Shown here piece by piece: positions 6,539 to 15,500 of a DNA stretch of 64,000 nt. The DNA lies in NCBI RefSeq assembly GCF_000412635.1, contig NZ_ASTG01000017.1, positions 62,001 to 126,000 on the forward strand, read 5' to 3'. The DNA comes from Sphingobium bisphenolivorans. GTDB taxonomy: Bacteria; Pseudomonadota; Alphaproteobacteria; Sphingomonadales; Sphingomonadaceae. Positions within the stretch are counted from its first letter, which is position 1, and each line of letters begins with the position of its first letter. The notes below the pieces were generated by a model. That model did not search any database, had not been told where the DNA came from, and was given only the letters and a program-made list of their open reading frames with translations. A program made the position numbers and the translations under genes.

Positions 6539-8860
6539 CTAAAGTGGGTTGCCATTTTCGTCGCGCAGCACTTCGCGGCGACCGACATGATTTGGCGGGC
6601 CGACCAGCCCCTCCTCCTCCATTCGCTCGATCAACCGGGCGGCGCTGTTGTAGCCGATACGGAGCTGGCGTTGCAGCCAACTGGTCGACGCCTTCTGGTT
6701 TTCGAACACCAGCTGGCAAGCCTTGCGGAAGAGCTGCGCGTCGGGGCTGTCATCGCCCAGGTCCACGCCATCAAGCGCGAAGCTGCCTTCCTCCGGTTCC
6801 TCGGTAACGGCGGCGATATAGTCGGGCTGCCCCTGCGCGCGCCAATGGTCGGCGACCACCCGGACCTCGTCGTCCGATACGAACGGACCATGGACGCGCA
6901 TCAGCCCCTTGCCGCCATGCATGTAGAGCATATCGCCCTTGCCCAGCAGCTGCTCGGCGCCCTGTTCGCCCAATATGGTGCGGCTGTCGATCTTGCTGGT
7001 CACGAAGAAGCTGATGCGGGTTGGCAGGTTCGCCTTGATGACGCCGGTGATGACATCGACCGAGGGACGCTGCGTCGCGAGGATAAGGTGGATGCCCGCC
7101 GCGCGCGCCTTCTGCGCCAGCCGCTGGATCAGGAATTCGACTTCCTTGCCCGCCGTCATCATCAGGTCGGCGAGCTCGTCCACCACGACCACGATCTGCG
7201 GCAACGGCTGGAAATCCAGCTGCTCCTCCTCATAGATGGGCTTGCCGGTTTCAGGGTCGTAGCCGGTCTGGACCCGGCGGCCGAGCGGCTTGCCCTTGGC
7301 CTTCGCCGCACGGACCTTCTCATTATAGTTGGCGAGGTTGCGGACGGAGATCGACGCCATCATGCGATAGCGGTCCTCCATCTGCTCGACCGCCCATTTA
7401 AGCGCCCGGATCGCCTTGCTCGGCTCCGTCACGACGGGCGAGAGCAGATGCGGAATGTCGTCATAGGTCGACAGTTCCAGCATCTTCGGGTCGATCATGA
7501 TCAGGCGCAACTGGTCCGGCGTCATGCGATAAAGCAGCGACAGGATCATCGCGTTGAGCCCGACCGACTTGCCCGAACCGGTCGTGCCGGCGATCAGCAG
7601 ATGCGGCATCGGCGCCAGATCGGCGATGATCGGCTCGCCGGAAATATTCTTGCCGAGGATGATCGGCAGGGTCGCTTCCTGCCTGAACTGTTCCGAGGTG
7701 ATGAGCTCGCGGAAGGACACGCCTTCCCGGTTCGCATTGGGCAATTCGATGCCGATCACCGTCCGCCCTGGAATGGTCGCGACACGCGCCGAAAGCGCCG
7801 ACATGTTGCGGGCGATGTCGTCGGCCAGCGCGATCACCCGGCTCGCCTTGATGCCCGGCGCCGGCTCCAGCTCGTACATGGTGACGACCGGCCCGGGACG
7901 CACCTCGACGATATTGCCCTTCACATGAAAGTCGTCGAGCACGCTTTCCAGCAGGCGCGCGTTGCGCTCCAACGCTGCCTTGTCGATCTTCTGCCCTTGG
8001 CTCGCGGGCATCGGATTGAGCAGGTCGGGCGACGGCAGCGAGCCATGGCCGAACAGGTCGTCCTGGCTGACGGGCGCCATGGCGCGCTGCACCGGAGCGG
8101 GCTTGGGCGTCTGGATGTTGATCGGCGGCTTGGGTTCGTTGGTGACGGTCTTTCGCGGCGCCGCGGGGCGCTCCACCACATCCTCCTCATCCTCGACATC
8201 CGCGATCGCGCCTCCGCCCGGCAAGGCGAAGGCCGGCTTGGGCAGGCTGAGCTTGGGAAGAGACGGCCGCCGCAACGCGATGATCGGCTTTTCAAGCGCG
8301 AGGCTGCGATACCAGACGACCGCCCCGCCGATCAGGGTCAGCACCATCAACACACCCGTGATCCAGCCCTGCGCTGCGGGCGCTTGCGCGGCCAGGCTCA
8401 TCACGCCCCGCGCCGTCACCAGCGCGACGATGCCGCCCCAGCCCGCAGGCAGGCCGACGAGGGGATTGGTCTGAAACAGCGCGAGCGCAATCCCCAGCAG
8501 CGTGATCCCGGCGAAGCATTTGCCGAACTGCGCCTTCCACCCGCTCATGTCCTGATCGCCCCATAGTCGCCGCGCCGTGATCGCCATCAACGGCAGCACC
8601 AGGGCGACAGGCACGCCGAACAGCCACAGCAGGAAATCCGCTGCCCACGCACCCGGGGCCTGCATCACATTCTGCACCTGATCGCCGGCAACCGTGTTCA
8701 TCGACGGATCGCTAGGCTGATAGCTCAGCAGCGCAAGCGCAAGGAAAAGCGTCGCCAGCATGAGAGCGATCGCGCCGATCAGCGCCCCGCTGCGCATCAC
8801 GCTGCGCTTCAGCATTTCCCTCCATTCCGGCGTGCGGTTGGCTCCGCGGCTGACAGCCAT
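6539..8860 (-). CDS. ftsK: DNA translocase FtsK
   Basis: Septal DNA pump that clears chromosome ends during division and activates dif recombination. A 773-residue protein from the ATG at 8860, which has a GGGGGA site upstream; an in-frame ORF extends 21 codons further. The N-terminus has about four membrane segments (residues ~20-180), then a Pro-rich linker. The motor domain has Walker A GTTGSGKSVG (near residue 425), IVVVVDELADLMM and the ATQRPSVDVITG segment. The C-terminal gamma winged-helix (from STSWLQRQLRIGYN) reads KOPS. Downstream on the same strand is a small-RNA candidate. Confidence 0.97.
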   Translation of the reverse strand: MAVSRGANRTPEWREMLKRSVMRSGALIGAIALMLATLFLALALLSYQPSDPSMNTVAGDQVQNVMQAPGAWAADFLLWLFGVPVALVLPLMAITARRLWGDQDMSGWKAQFGKCFAGITLLGIALALFQTNPLVGLPAGWGGIVALVTARGVMSLAAQAPAAQGWITGVLMVLTLIGGAVVWYRSLALEKPIIALRRPSLPKLSLPKPAFALPGGGAIADVEDEEDVVERPAAPRKTVTNEPKPPINIQTPKPAPVQRAMAPVSQDDLFGHGSLPSPDLLNPMPASQGQKIDKAALERNARLLESVLDDFHVKGNIVEVRPGPVVTMYELEPAPGIKASRVIALADDIARNMSALSARVATIPGRTVIGIELPNANREGVSFRELITSEQFRQEATLPIILGKNISGEPIIADLAPMPHLLIAGTTGSGKSVGLNAMILSLLYRMTPDQLRLIMIDPKMLELSTYDDIPHLLSPVVTEPSKAIRALKWAVEQMEDRYRMMASISVRNLANYNEKVRAAKAKGKPLGRRVQTGYDPETGKPIYEEEQLDFQPLPQIVVVVDELADLMMTAGKEVEFLIQRLAQKARAAGIHLILATQRPSVDVITGVIKANLPTRISFFVTSKIDSRTILGEQGAEQLLGKGDMLYMHGGKGLMRVHGPFVSDDEVRVVADHWRAQGQPDYIAAVTEEPEEGSFALDGVDLGDDSPDAQLFRKACQLVFENQKASTSWLQRQLRIGYNSAARLIERMEEEGLVGPPNHVGRREVLRDENGNPL

Positions 8861-8976
8861 CGCGTCAATGTCCCCCAAATGTTCCGTTTCGGCACAATGC
8901 GCCGGGTAAGGAGTCCCCGTCAAGACTCGCGCCCTTCGGCTCGTCCCGATGGACTCCGCGCGGCGGCGCCATCATG

Positions 8977-9888
8977 TCACGCGACGGACGGCTCAACCTG
9001 CGGCGTCTCCGCCGGCCGCGCCCTTGCTGCGATCAGGCAACCGGCGACGATCAGCACCGCACCCACGACGGTGGTCAGCGTAACCCGCTCTCCAAAGGCG
9101 AGCCAGCCGACGATCGCGGCCCAGATGAAGGCGCTATATTCGACTGGTATCAGATATTGCGCCTCCGCCCGCGCATAAGCCCAGGCGAGCGCGACGAGAG
9201 AGGTGAATGCAAGGATCGCGGCAAGGCCGATCAGGAACCAGGAGGTTGCAGGGGGAAATACCGGCCATAAGCCGGTCGGCGCCACGGCGACCGCCACAAA
9301 GGCACCCAACATGACGAGATGCTGAAAGAAGGCGACCTCGATCGGCGAGGCCAATTGCGCCTGCTGACGTTGAAGTATGAGGTTCCACGCAAATAGCACA
9401 GCGGAAAACAGCACCGCGCCAGCACCGAGAAGCGCGTCCAGATCATATCCGCCGCTCATGCGCGCCGAAACGATCACGGCCACGCCGACCAGCCCCAGCA
9501 GGGACGCGCCGACGGCCCGTCGCCCGACACGCTCCTTGAGCAACAGCGCCGCGAGGTAGAGCGCGATCAGCGGCGCGATGAAGGACAGGGCAATCGATTC
9601 AGCCAGCGGCAGGCGCATGATCCCCCAGAAAAACAGGCTCGCCATCAGGGCGACGACCGTGCCGCGCAGCATGTGGAGCCGCAGCACGCGCCCTCCAGGC
9701 CAGCGCTGCCGGGTCAGCAGCATCAGCGCCAGCCCCAGCAGGCTGCCGGTCACCGCTCGCCAGAATAGGGCATTGTAGAGACCGATGGAGAGGCTGAGCC
9801 CCTTCATCGTCGCGTCCATGATCGAGAATAGAGCGACGCCAACGCAGCAGACGGCGAAAGGGATCGCAAGCGCACCGGATTTCGTCAT
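8977..9888 (-). CDS. DMT superfamily (EamA) transporter
   Basis: A 303-residue integral membrane protein with about ten hydrophobic helices arranged as two EamA repeats, the drug/metabolite transporter plan. The first repeat carries the typical FWRAVTGSLLGLALM and FSFIAPLIALYLAALLLKE-like pattern; the second ends IWAAIVGWLAFGERV. Substrate cannot be inferred. It starts at the ATG at 9888, 16 bases after ispG, and may be co-transcribed with it. Confidence 0.88.
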   Translation of the reverse strand: MTKSGALAIPFAVCCVGVALFSIMDATMKGLSLSIGLYNALFWRAVTGSLLGLALMLLTRQRWPGGRVLRLHMLRGTVVALMASLFFWGIMRLPLAESIALSFIAPLIALYLAALLLKERVGRRAVGASLLGLVGVAVIVSARMSGGYDLDALLGAGAVLFSAVLFAWNLILQRQQAQLASPIEVAFFQHLVMLGAFVAVAVAPTGLWPVFPPATSWFLIGLAAILAFTSLVALAWAYARAEAQYLIPVEYSAFIWAAIVGWLAFGERVTLTTVVGAVLIVAGCLIAARARPAETPQVEPSVA

Positions 9889-9904
9889 CGGTCTGGCAAG
9901 CGGC

Positions 9905-11065
9905 CTATTCCGCCGCTTCCGCCTTCCCCGCGTCGGTACATTCGGCTTCCAGTTTTTCCGCCTCGATCTCCGCTGCCTTGGCCTCGACCAGCTGGACGAT
10001 ATGGTCGATCATCCCCTCGTCCTGGATCGTGTGGTCGGTCAGGCCGGAAAGATAGACCATATGCTTGCCGGCGCCCCCTCCGGTGAGGCCTATGTCGGTT
10101 TCACGGGCCTCTCCGGGACCGTTCACTACGCAGCCGAGGACGGAGAGCGAGAGCGGCGTGTGGATATGCTGAAGCCGCTCCTCCAGCGCCTGGACAGTGC
10201 GGATCACGTCGAAACCCTGCCGCGCGCAGCTGGGGCAGGATATGACCTTGACGCCGCGCGTGCGAATACCGAGCGACTTCAGTATCTCGTAGCCGACGCG
10301 TACCTCCTCCTCCGGCTCGGCGGAGAGGGAGACGCGGATCGTGTCACCGATCCCGGCCCACAGGAGGTTGCCGATGCCGATCGCGCTCTTGACCGTGCCG
10401 CCGATCAGACCGCCGGCCTCGGTGATGCCAAGGTGCAGCGGGCAATCAACGGCCTCTGCCAGCTGCATATAGGCGGCGACTGCCAGGAACACGTCGCTGG
10501 CCTTCACCGCGACTTTATATTCGTGGAAATCCTGATCCTGCAGCAGCTTGATATGATCGAGCGCGCTTTCGACCAGCGCCTCGGGACAGGGCTCGCCATA
10601 TTTTTCCAGAAGGTCCTTTTCGAGGCTTCCGGCATTCACGCCGATGCGGATCGAGCAACCATTGGACTTGGCCGCATCGACCACTTCCTTCACCCGCGCT
10701 TCGGACCCGATATTGCCGGGATTGATCCGCAGGCAGGCAGCGCCGGCATCGGCGGCTTCCAGCGCGCGCTTGTAATGGAAGTGGATGTCGGCGACGATCG
10801 GCACGCGGGCGGCGCGCACGATCTGCTTGAGCGCGGCGGTCGATTCCTCGTCCGGGCAGGACACGCGGATAATATCGGCGCCCACCTCCTCGCAACGGCG
10901 AATCTGGTCGATCGTCGCCCGCGCGTCGGACGTCGGCGTGTTCGTCATCGTCTGCACCGTAACTGGCGCGCCGCCGCCCACAGGGACATTGCCGACCATG
11001 ATCTGTCGGCTCGTCCGGCGGGCAATATCGCGCCAGGGACGCAGGCCTGGATTATGGTCGGACAT
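9905..11065 (-). CDS. ispG: 4-hydroxy-3-methylbut-2-en-1-yl diphosphate synthase (flavodoxin)
   Basis: Penultimate enzyme of the MEP isoprenoid pathway, a [4Fe-4S] reductase converting MEcPP to HMBPP. The 386-residue protein begins near [16 protein letters not shown], with VQTMTNT and LRINPGNIG typical of the TIM barrel. The C-terminal cluster ligands appear in [10 protein letters not shown] and [11 protein letters not shown]. The tail past residue 365 is Glu/Ala rich. A terminator-like hairpin ends immediately before the ATG, so expression may be controlled at the leader. A FadL-type porin gene lies upstream on the same strand. Confidence 0.97.
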   Translation of the reverse strand: MSDHNPGLRPWRDIARRTSRQIMVGNVPVGGGAPVTVQTMTNTPTSDARATIDQIRRCEEVGADIIRVSCPDEESTAALKQIVRAARVPIVADIHFHYKRALEAADAGAACLRINPGNIGSEARVKEVVDAAKSNGCSIRIGVNAGSLEKDLLEKYGEPCPEALVESALDHIKLLQDQDFHEYKVAVKASDVFLAVAAYMQLAEAVDCPLHLGITEAGGLIGGTVKSAIGIGNLLWAGIGDTIRVSLSAEPEEEVRVGYEILKSLGIRTRGVKVISCPSCARQGFDVIRTVQALEERLQHIHTPLSLSVLGCVVNGPGEARETDIGLTGGGAGKHMVYLSGLTDHTIQDEGMIDHIVQLVEAKAAEIEAEKLEAECTDAGKAEAAE

Positions 11066-11070
11066 GAAAA

Positions 11071-11096
11071 GGGGGCTCCATGGTGATGAAGCCCCT
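11071..11096 (-). terminator. Hairpin between fadL-like gene and ispG
   Basis: On the minus strand AGGGGCT pairs with AGCCCCC across a short loop and is followed by CTTTTC that runs straight into the ispG ATG. It can end the porin transcript, and its right arm contains the only GGAG available to ispG. Confidence 0.55.
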
Positions 11097-11132
11097 ATAG
11101 TGATTAATAGTGACGGTTAGAAGCGCGGCGTG

Positions 11133-12440
11133 TCAGAATCGCGCGGTGACGGACGCGGCGATCTGGTCCGCATTGCCGCTCGCCTGCGAGAGCGTGGTCG
11201 TGGTCACCGTCGCCGGCGCTGGATAATAGCGGTCGGGACGGATCAGGTTGGCCTTCGCCACGAAGACATGCGCATAGCTGAGATTGAGCGCGAGATGGGG
11301 CGATAACGCAAACGTCCCGCCCGCCGACAGCCATGACCGGTCGCCGTCGGGCACGCGGGTCGTCAAATGCTGCGGATTGGTGGGCGTCCGATCGAACATC
11401 GTGCCTGCGCGCAGAGTCAAGGAAGGGCTGACATCATATTCGCCGCCAGCGCTGACGCTGTAGCTGTCGCGATAATCCAGTTCCTTGGTCGATGTGCCGC
11501 CAGGCGTCGTGATGCTGATGCCCCGGAACACGGACCAGTTATACCAGCGCGCGGTGATCATCGCGCGTAAACGGGGTGTCAGGCGATGCATCAGGCTGAC
11601 GGTGACGATATCCGGCAAGGCGACCGGCGCGGCGGCGGGAACCGTCCCATTGGCGGCCGCGATGGGACCCAGCAGGCCGGAGATGGTCTGGCTGCCCCTC
11701 ACGTCATGCTTGATGCCCGAACGATAATGCAGCCCGACATTGGTATCGCCGCTGGTGTAGAAAATGCCGGCGTTCCAGCCGACGGACCAATCGTCGCCCT
11801 TCACACTCGCCAGACCGTCAGCAAGAGCAGGCGACGGCGACAGCTGCGGCAGCGCGTTGGTCAGAGTCACCTTCACATATTGCACATCCACGCCGCCGCC
11901 GATCGCCAGGCGATCGCCCAGGCGGAAAGCGGCGGAGGGCTGGATATGGTAAGTCTTCAGGTCGGTGTGGAGGGAGTCGTATCGGCCGAAGAAGCCGTCG
12001 TCATAGTCGAGCTTCAGGCCGAATGGCGCGTTGACCCCCAACCCCAGCCAGAGCCGGTCCGTGACCTGCCCAGTGGCATAGAAGCTGGGCACGTAAATGA
12101 CGCTGGCGAAGGGATTGCCGCCCGAATTGCCGGTGATCGGCACCGTTGCGCCAGGAAGCGTCGGAACGCTGCGATTGCTTCCCCGGTTGCTCTGTCCTGC
12201 CGAAGCCAGAAGAGCGACGCCGCCCGCCGACACTTGGACGCCGGGAAGCTGCGTCATCGCCGCCGGATTGAAGAAGAGGGTCGAGGGATCGTCCGCCGAC
12301 GCAGCGCCGCCCGACAGAGCGCGCCCCGTTTCCTTGGGCGACTGTTCCTGAAGGTAGAAGCCGCCTGCCGATGCCGGGATAGGGAGGGCAGCTGCACCGA
12401 ACAGCATGAAGCTGGCAAGGACGGGGCGGCTCACAACCAT
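11133..12440 (-). CDS. FadL/OmpP1-type outer membrane transporter
   Basis: Beta-barrel channel of the FadL family for hydrophobic compounds such as long-chain fatty acids or hydrocarbons. Start at the ATG at 12440, with a GAGGAAA site, giving 435 residues and a clean signal peptide ending PASAGGF. Mature N-terminal hallmarks are GFYLQEQS near residue 30 and the NPAAMTQLPG motif near residue 65, both typical of FadL. The protein ends in an aromatic, ASVTARF, as expected for BAM assembly. It sits downstream of a small-RNA candidate. The specific ligand is unknown. Confidence 0.9.
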   Translation of the reverse strand: MVVSRPVLASFMLFGAAALPIPASAGGFYLQEQSPKETGRALSGGAASADDPSTLFFNPAAMTQLPGVQVSAGGVALLASAGQSNRGSNRSVPTLPGATVPITGNSGGNPFASVIYVPSFYATGQVTDRLWLGLGVNAPFGLKLDYDDGFFGRYDSLHTDLKTYHIQPSAAFRLGDRLAIGGGVDVQYVKVTLTNALPQLSPSPALADGLASVKGDDWSVGWNAGIFYTSGDTNVGLHYRSGIKHDVRGSQTISGLLGPIAAANGTVPAAAPVALPDIVTVSLMHRLTPRLRAMITARWYNWSVFRGISITTPGGTSTKELDYRDSYSVSAGGEYDVSPSLTLRAGTMFDRTPTNPQHLTTRVPDGDRSWLSAGGTFALSPHLALNLSYAHVFVAKANLIRPDRYYPAPATVTTTTLSQASGNADQIAASVTARF

Positions 12441-12569
12441 AGATTTCCTCTTTCGATACACCTTAGCCGCGCTGGTGATCGTCCAGCCGGCGAGCCATGC
12501 CAATAGAGGCAGGATGGTTAATTTATCGTTCGGAAGGCTTGCGACCGCCCGAAACAGAGCAAGCAGTGC

Positions 12570-12597
12570 AAAAAAAAGCCGCCCCGAAGGACGGCTT
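12570..12597 (-). terminator. Intrinsic terminator of small-RNA copy 2
   Basis: AAGCCGTCC-TTCG-GGGCGGCTT with one G.T pair, followed on the minus strand by a run of T. It has the same architecture as the copy 1 terminator but a different stem sequence. Confidence 0.85.
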
Positions 12598-12701
12598 GGA
12601 AGTTTTTAGGAGAGGATGCCTGAAAGGCCTGTCCCTTTTGCAGAGCACGGCGCTTTGCTGCAAATGCGAAAGGAACAAGCATGGTTGCATTTTGTGCAAC
12701 C
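12570..12701 (-). ncRNA. Candidate trans-acting small RNA, copy 2
   Basis: Paralogue of the segment at 6263-6396 and nearly the same length (132 nt). Its 5' hairpin is GGTTGCA-CAAAA-TGCAACC, with two compensatory base-pair changes against copy 1. A TTGCAG/CTGCAA stem follows, then the identical core with GCCT-TTC-AGGC and CATCCTCTCC, and a 9-bp UUCG-capped terminator with eight T. It occupies the 319-base gap 12441-12759 between the phosphomannomutase and the porin gene; nothing else is seen in that gap. Function and targets are unknown; the CCUCUCCU segment suggests pairing to ribosome-binding sites. Confidence 0.65.
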
Positions 12702-12759
12702 TTCCTTCCTCTTCCAGCTTTCCGTAACGGATTTCGACAGATCAAGCGGCGAAAATTCT

Positions 12760-14130
12760 TTAATCTTTCCGGCTGATCCCCGAAAGGGAAAGCTGCCGAT
12801 CGACTTCGGCGAGCAATCGATCGAGCACGGCGCCGTCCCGCCCTTCGGCGCGCACCACCAGCAAGTCCTGCGTATTCGAAGCGCGGAGCAGCCACCAGCC
12901 ATCCGCCGTCGTGACGCGAACACCGTCCGTTTCGTCGAACATGGTCCCGGAGGCACGCAGTCGGTCGCGAACATCCTTCACGACCGCGAAGGGCCGTCCT
13001 TCTGGCGCCGCTATCCGAATTTCCGGCGTACTGGCGAGTTCAGGCATCGCTGTCCGCAGATCCGTCACGCTCTTGCCCAATCTGGTGAGCGCGCGAATCA
13101 GCCTTACTGCGGCATAGAGTCCGTCGTCGAACCCATAATAATCGTCAGCGAAGAAGATATGGCCAGTCATCTCACCCCCGAGCGGACTGCCTGTTTCCTT
13201 CATTTTGGATTTGATGAGACTGTGCCCCGTCTTCCACATGATCGGCGTTCCGCCGGACGCCCGCACAAGATCGAACAGCGCCTGGCTGGCCTTCACATCG
13301 GCGATGATGGCGGCGCCGGGCCGGTCCCGCAGCACCACATCAGCGAAGATGCCCAATAGCTGATCGCCCCAGATCACACGGCCCTTGCCGTCAACCGCGC
13401 CGATGCGGTCGCCGTCGCCGTCGAAGGCCAGTCCGAAATCGAGCTTCTTCGAAAGGACAAGCTCGCGCAGATCGGCCAGATTCTCCTCGACAGTAGGATC
13501 GGGGTGATGATGGGGAAAATTTCCGTCTATCTGGGTGAAAAGCACATGATGCTCACCCGGCAGGAGCTTGACGAGCTTGTCCATCACCGGTCCTGCCGCG
13601 CCATTGCCCGCATCCCAGCCGATCCGCCAGGCCGCGCCATCGAAATCCTGGACCAGCCGGGCGGCGTAGCGGTCCATGATGGCGACGGTTTCAACCTTGC
13701 CCGAACCGCTGGTCCAATCTCCAGCCGCCGCAAGTACGCCAAGCTGCCGAATATCCTCGCCGAAGAAGGGGCGATGCTGAAGAACAAGCTTGAAGCCATT
13801 ATGATCGGCGGGATTATGGCTGCCGGTTACCTGAATGCCGCCGCTCACGTCGAGAACCGCTTCGGCATAATAGAGCATAGGCGTTGGACCGAGGCCGATG
13901 CGGATGACATCCGTGCCCGATTCCTGGAGCCCGCGTACCAGCGCCTCTTCCAGCATCGCTGAACTCAGCCGGCCGTCATAGCCGACCGCGAGGCGGGATC
14001 CCCCTGCCCGCTTGACGATGGTGCCAAAGCTGCGGCCGAGCGCATAAGCGTCCGCCGCATCCAGCGTTCGGCCCACCACGCCGCGCATGTCATATTCGCG
14101 TAGAAGCGTCTGATGAAAGCGGTGAGCCAT
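12760..14130 (-). CDS. Phosphomannomutase/phosphoglucomutase
   Basis: A 456-residue member of the alpha-D-phosphohexomutase family (AlgC/ManB type) that supplies mannose-1-P or glucose-1-P for exopolysaccharide and LPS sugars. The phosphoserine loop TGSHNPADHNG is near residue 105, the metal-binding DGDGDRIGAVD near residue 240, and the sugar-binding GGEMTGHIFF near residue 318. The C-terminal domain (residues ~370-450) carries the RASNTQ phosphate-binding segment. The specificity between mannose and glucose cannot be read from sequence. The gene is followed on the same strand by a small-RNA candidate. Confidence 0.93.
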   Translation of the reverse strand: MAHRFHQTLLREYDMRGVVGRTLDAADAYALGRSFGTIVKRAGGSRLAVGYDGRLSSAMLEEALVRGLQESGTDVIRIGLGPTPMLYYAEAVLDVSGGIQVTGSHNPADHNGFKLVLQHRPFFGEDIRQLGVLAAAGDWTSGSGKVETVAIMDRYAARLVQDFDGAAWRIGWDAGNGAAGPVMDKLVKLLPGEHHVLFTQIDGNFPHHHPDPTVEENLADLRELVLSKKLDFGLAFDGDGDRIGAVDGKGRVIWGDQLLGIFADVVLRDRPGAAIIADVKASQALFDLVRASGGTPIMWKTGHSLIKSKMKETGSPLGGEMTGHIFFADDYYGFDDGLYAAVRLIRALTRLGKSVTDLRTAMPELASTPEIRIAAPEGRPFAVVKDVRDRLRASGTMFDETDGVRVTTADGWWLLRASNTQDLLVVRAEGRDGAVLDRLLAEVDRQLSLSGISRKD

Positions 14131-14150
14131 GCAAATGCGCTTCCTTCTGG

Positions 14151-14585
14151 TCAGTCCCGCCGGTTCGCTTCGCTGATGAGCAGGTCGCGCGCCGCATTGA
14201 TCTGGGCAGCGAGCGCCTGAGTACCACCCCTGTCCGGATGAACCGAGGCGATCAGGCGACGGTGCGCTGCGCGGATCGCCTTGCTGTCGGCGTCCGGCCC
14301 AACGCCCAGCAACTGGCGCGCGTGAACGATATCCTGCGGCGAGGGCTCGGCCGCCGGACCCGCCGGCTTGCGCTTGGCCCTGGCAGGCTGGCCCTTCGCG
14401 AAGAAGAAGAGCGTCGCCCCTATCAGCATGGGCGCGCCGACCAGCGGCTTGCCCTTGGCCGCCATGACCGCGCCCACCAGCGCAACCCCCAGCGCCATCC
14501 CGTCCTTCGCGCTCATGCGTTGCAGTCGTCCCGTCCAGGTCAGCCAGGCGGCCAGCGCCATCACCAGAAAGGCGAGCAGACCCAT
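14151..14585 (-). CDS. Membrane-anchored J-domain protein (TIM14/Pam18-like)
   Basis: A 144-residue protein with one N-terminal hydrophobic helix, a second hydrophobic stretch near residues 28-62 and a C-terminal J domain. The J domain begins near residue 85 (ARQLLGVGPDADSKAIRAAHRRLI), and the diagnostic HPD loop is in SVHPDRGG. It would recruit Hsp70 (DnaK) at the inner membrane. Its ATG overlaps the mipZ stop (TGATG), so the two are translationally coupled; the partner is unknown. Confidence 0.85.
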   Translation of the reverse strand: MGLLAFLVMALAAWLTWTGRLQRMSAKDGMALGVALVGAVMAAKGKPLVGAPMLIGATLFFFAKGQPARAKRKPAGPAAEPSPQDIVHARQLLGVGPDADSKAIRAAHRRLIASVHPDRGGTQALAAQINAARDLLISEANRRD

Positions 14586-15391
14586 CAGGCCGCGCCGAGC
14601 AGATCCACCGGCTGCGCTTCCTCGCCAGTCGGCAGCGCGAGGCTCGACACCATCTCGCGCAGTTCCTGCCGCGCGGCGATGTGGCTGACGCCGAGATCGC
14701 CCAGTTGCCCCTTGTCGAGCAGGGTCAGGCCGGAGGGGAAGAGTTCGCGGAAGATGACGCGCTCCGAGAGGCCGGGAATGACGCGGAAGCCGACGCGGCG
14801 GGAGAGTTCCATCAGCGCGTCGCCCACGCGCTTCTTGTTGCGCGCGTCATGATGCTGGACGCGGTTGCGCAGCACCACCCAGTCGATCGACACGCCGTCC
14901 GCCTTGGCGCGGGTCTTGCGCGCCTCGAAGATCAGTTCGGAATAGAAGGACAGGCGGCGCACCCGGAAGGTTTCGGCGTCGACCTGACCGATCAGATCGA
15001 AATCGACGAAACTGTCGTTCATCGGCGTCACCAGCGTGTTGGCGCGAGCGGCCATATGACGGGCGAAATCATCGTCGCGGCCGGGCGTATCGACGACCAG
15101 GAAGTCCTTCCCTTCGGCAAGGGCGGCTGCCTCCTGCTCCAACGCCTCAACCGTGTCGCCCTTGAACACCGCGAAGTCGGGAATCGGCAGATCGATGCCG
15201 CGCCGACGCGCGGTTTCGGCGCGGTTCTCCATATAGCGGGTGACCGTGCGCTGGCGCGGGTCGAGGTCGATGATGCCGACCTTGTGGCCCAGGACCGTCA
15301 GCGCGATCGCCGTGTGGACGGCCGTGGTCGACTTGCCGGTCCCGCCCTTTTCATTGGCGAAAACGATATGGTGGGTTTGGGCGTTCGCCAT
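14585..15391 (-). CDS. mipZ: Division plane positioning ATPase MipZ
   Basis: ParA-family ATPase that binds ParB at the origin and inhibits FtsZ to place the division site in alphaproteobacteria lacking Min. A 268-residue protein with the deviant Walker A motif ANEKGGTGKSTT at residues ~11-22, IIDLDPRQRT for Walker A', and VVDTPGRDDDF for Walker B. The DPRQRT and FARHMAARANTL segments match MipZ rather than chromosomal ParA. ParAB is found separately at 51.2-52.9 kb. It is coupled to a downstream J-domain gene. Confidence 0.92.
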   Translation of the reverse strand: MANAQTHHIVFANEKGGTGKSTTAVHTAIALTVLGHKVGIIDLDPRQRTVTRYMENRAETARRRGIDLPIPDFAVFKGDTVEALEQEAAALAEGKDFLVVDTPGRDDDFARHMAARANTLVTPMNDSFVDFDLIGQVDAETFRVRRLSFYSELIFEARKTRAKADGVSIDWVVLRNRVQHHDARNKKRVGDALMELSRRVGFRVIPGLSERVIFRELFPSGLTLLDKGQLGDLGVSHIAARQELREMVSSLALPTGEEAQPVDLLGAA

Positions 15392-15500
15392 CGGACCTTG
15401 ATTACCCCGTTAATTGTCGCAATGATTCTTGACCGAACAAAACGGTCATGGCTTAGCAGGAAATTCCCCTGCCCATGCCTTTATCGGAGCCCCTCGTCCC

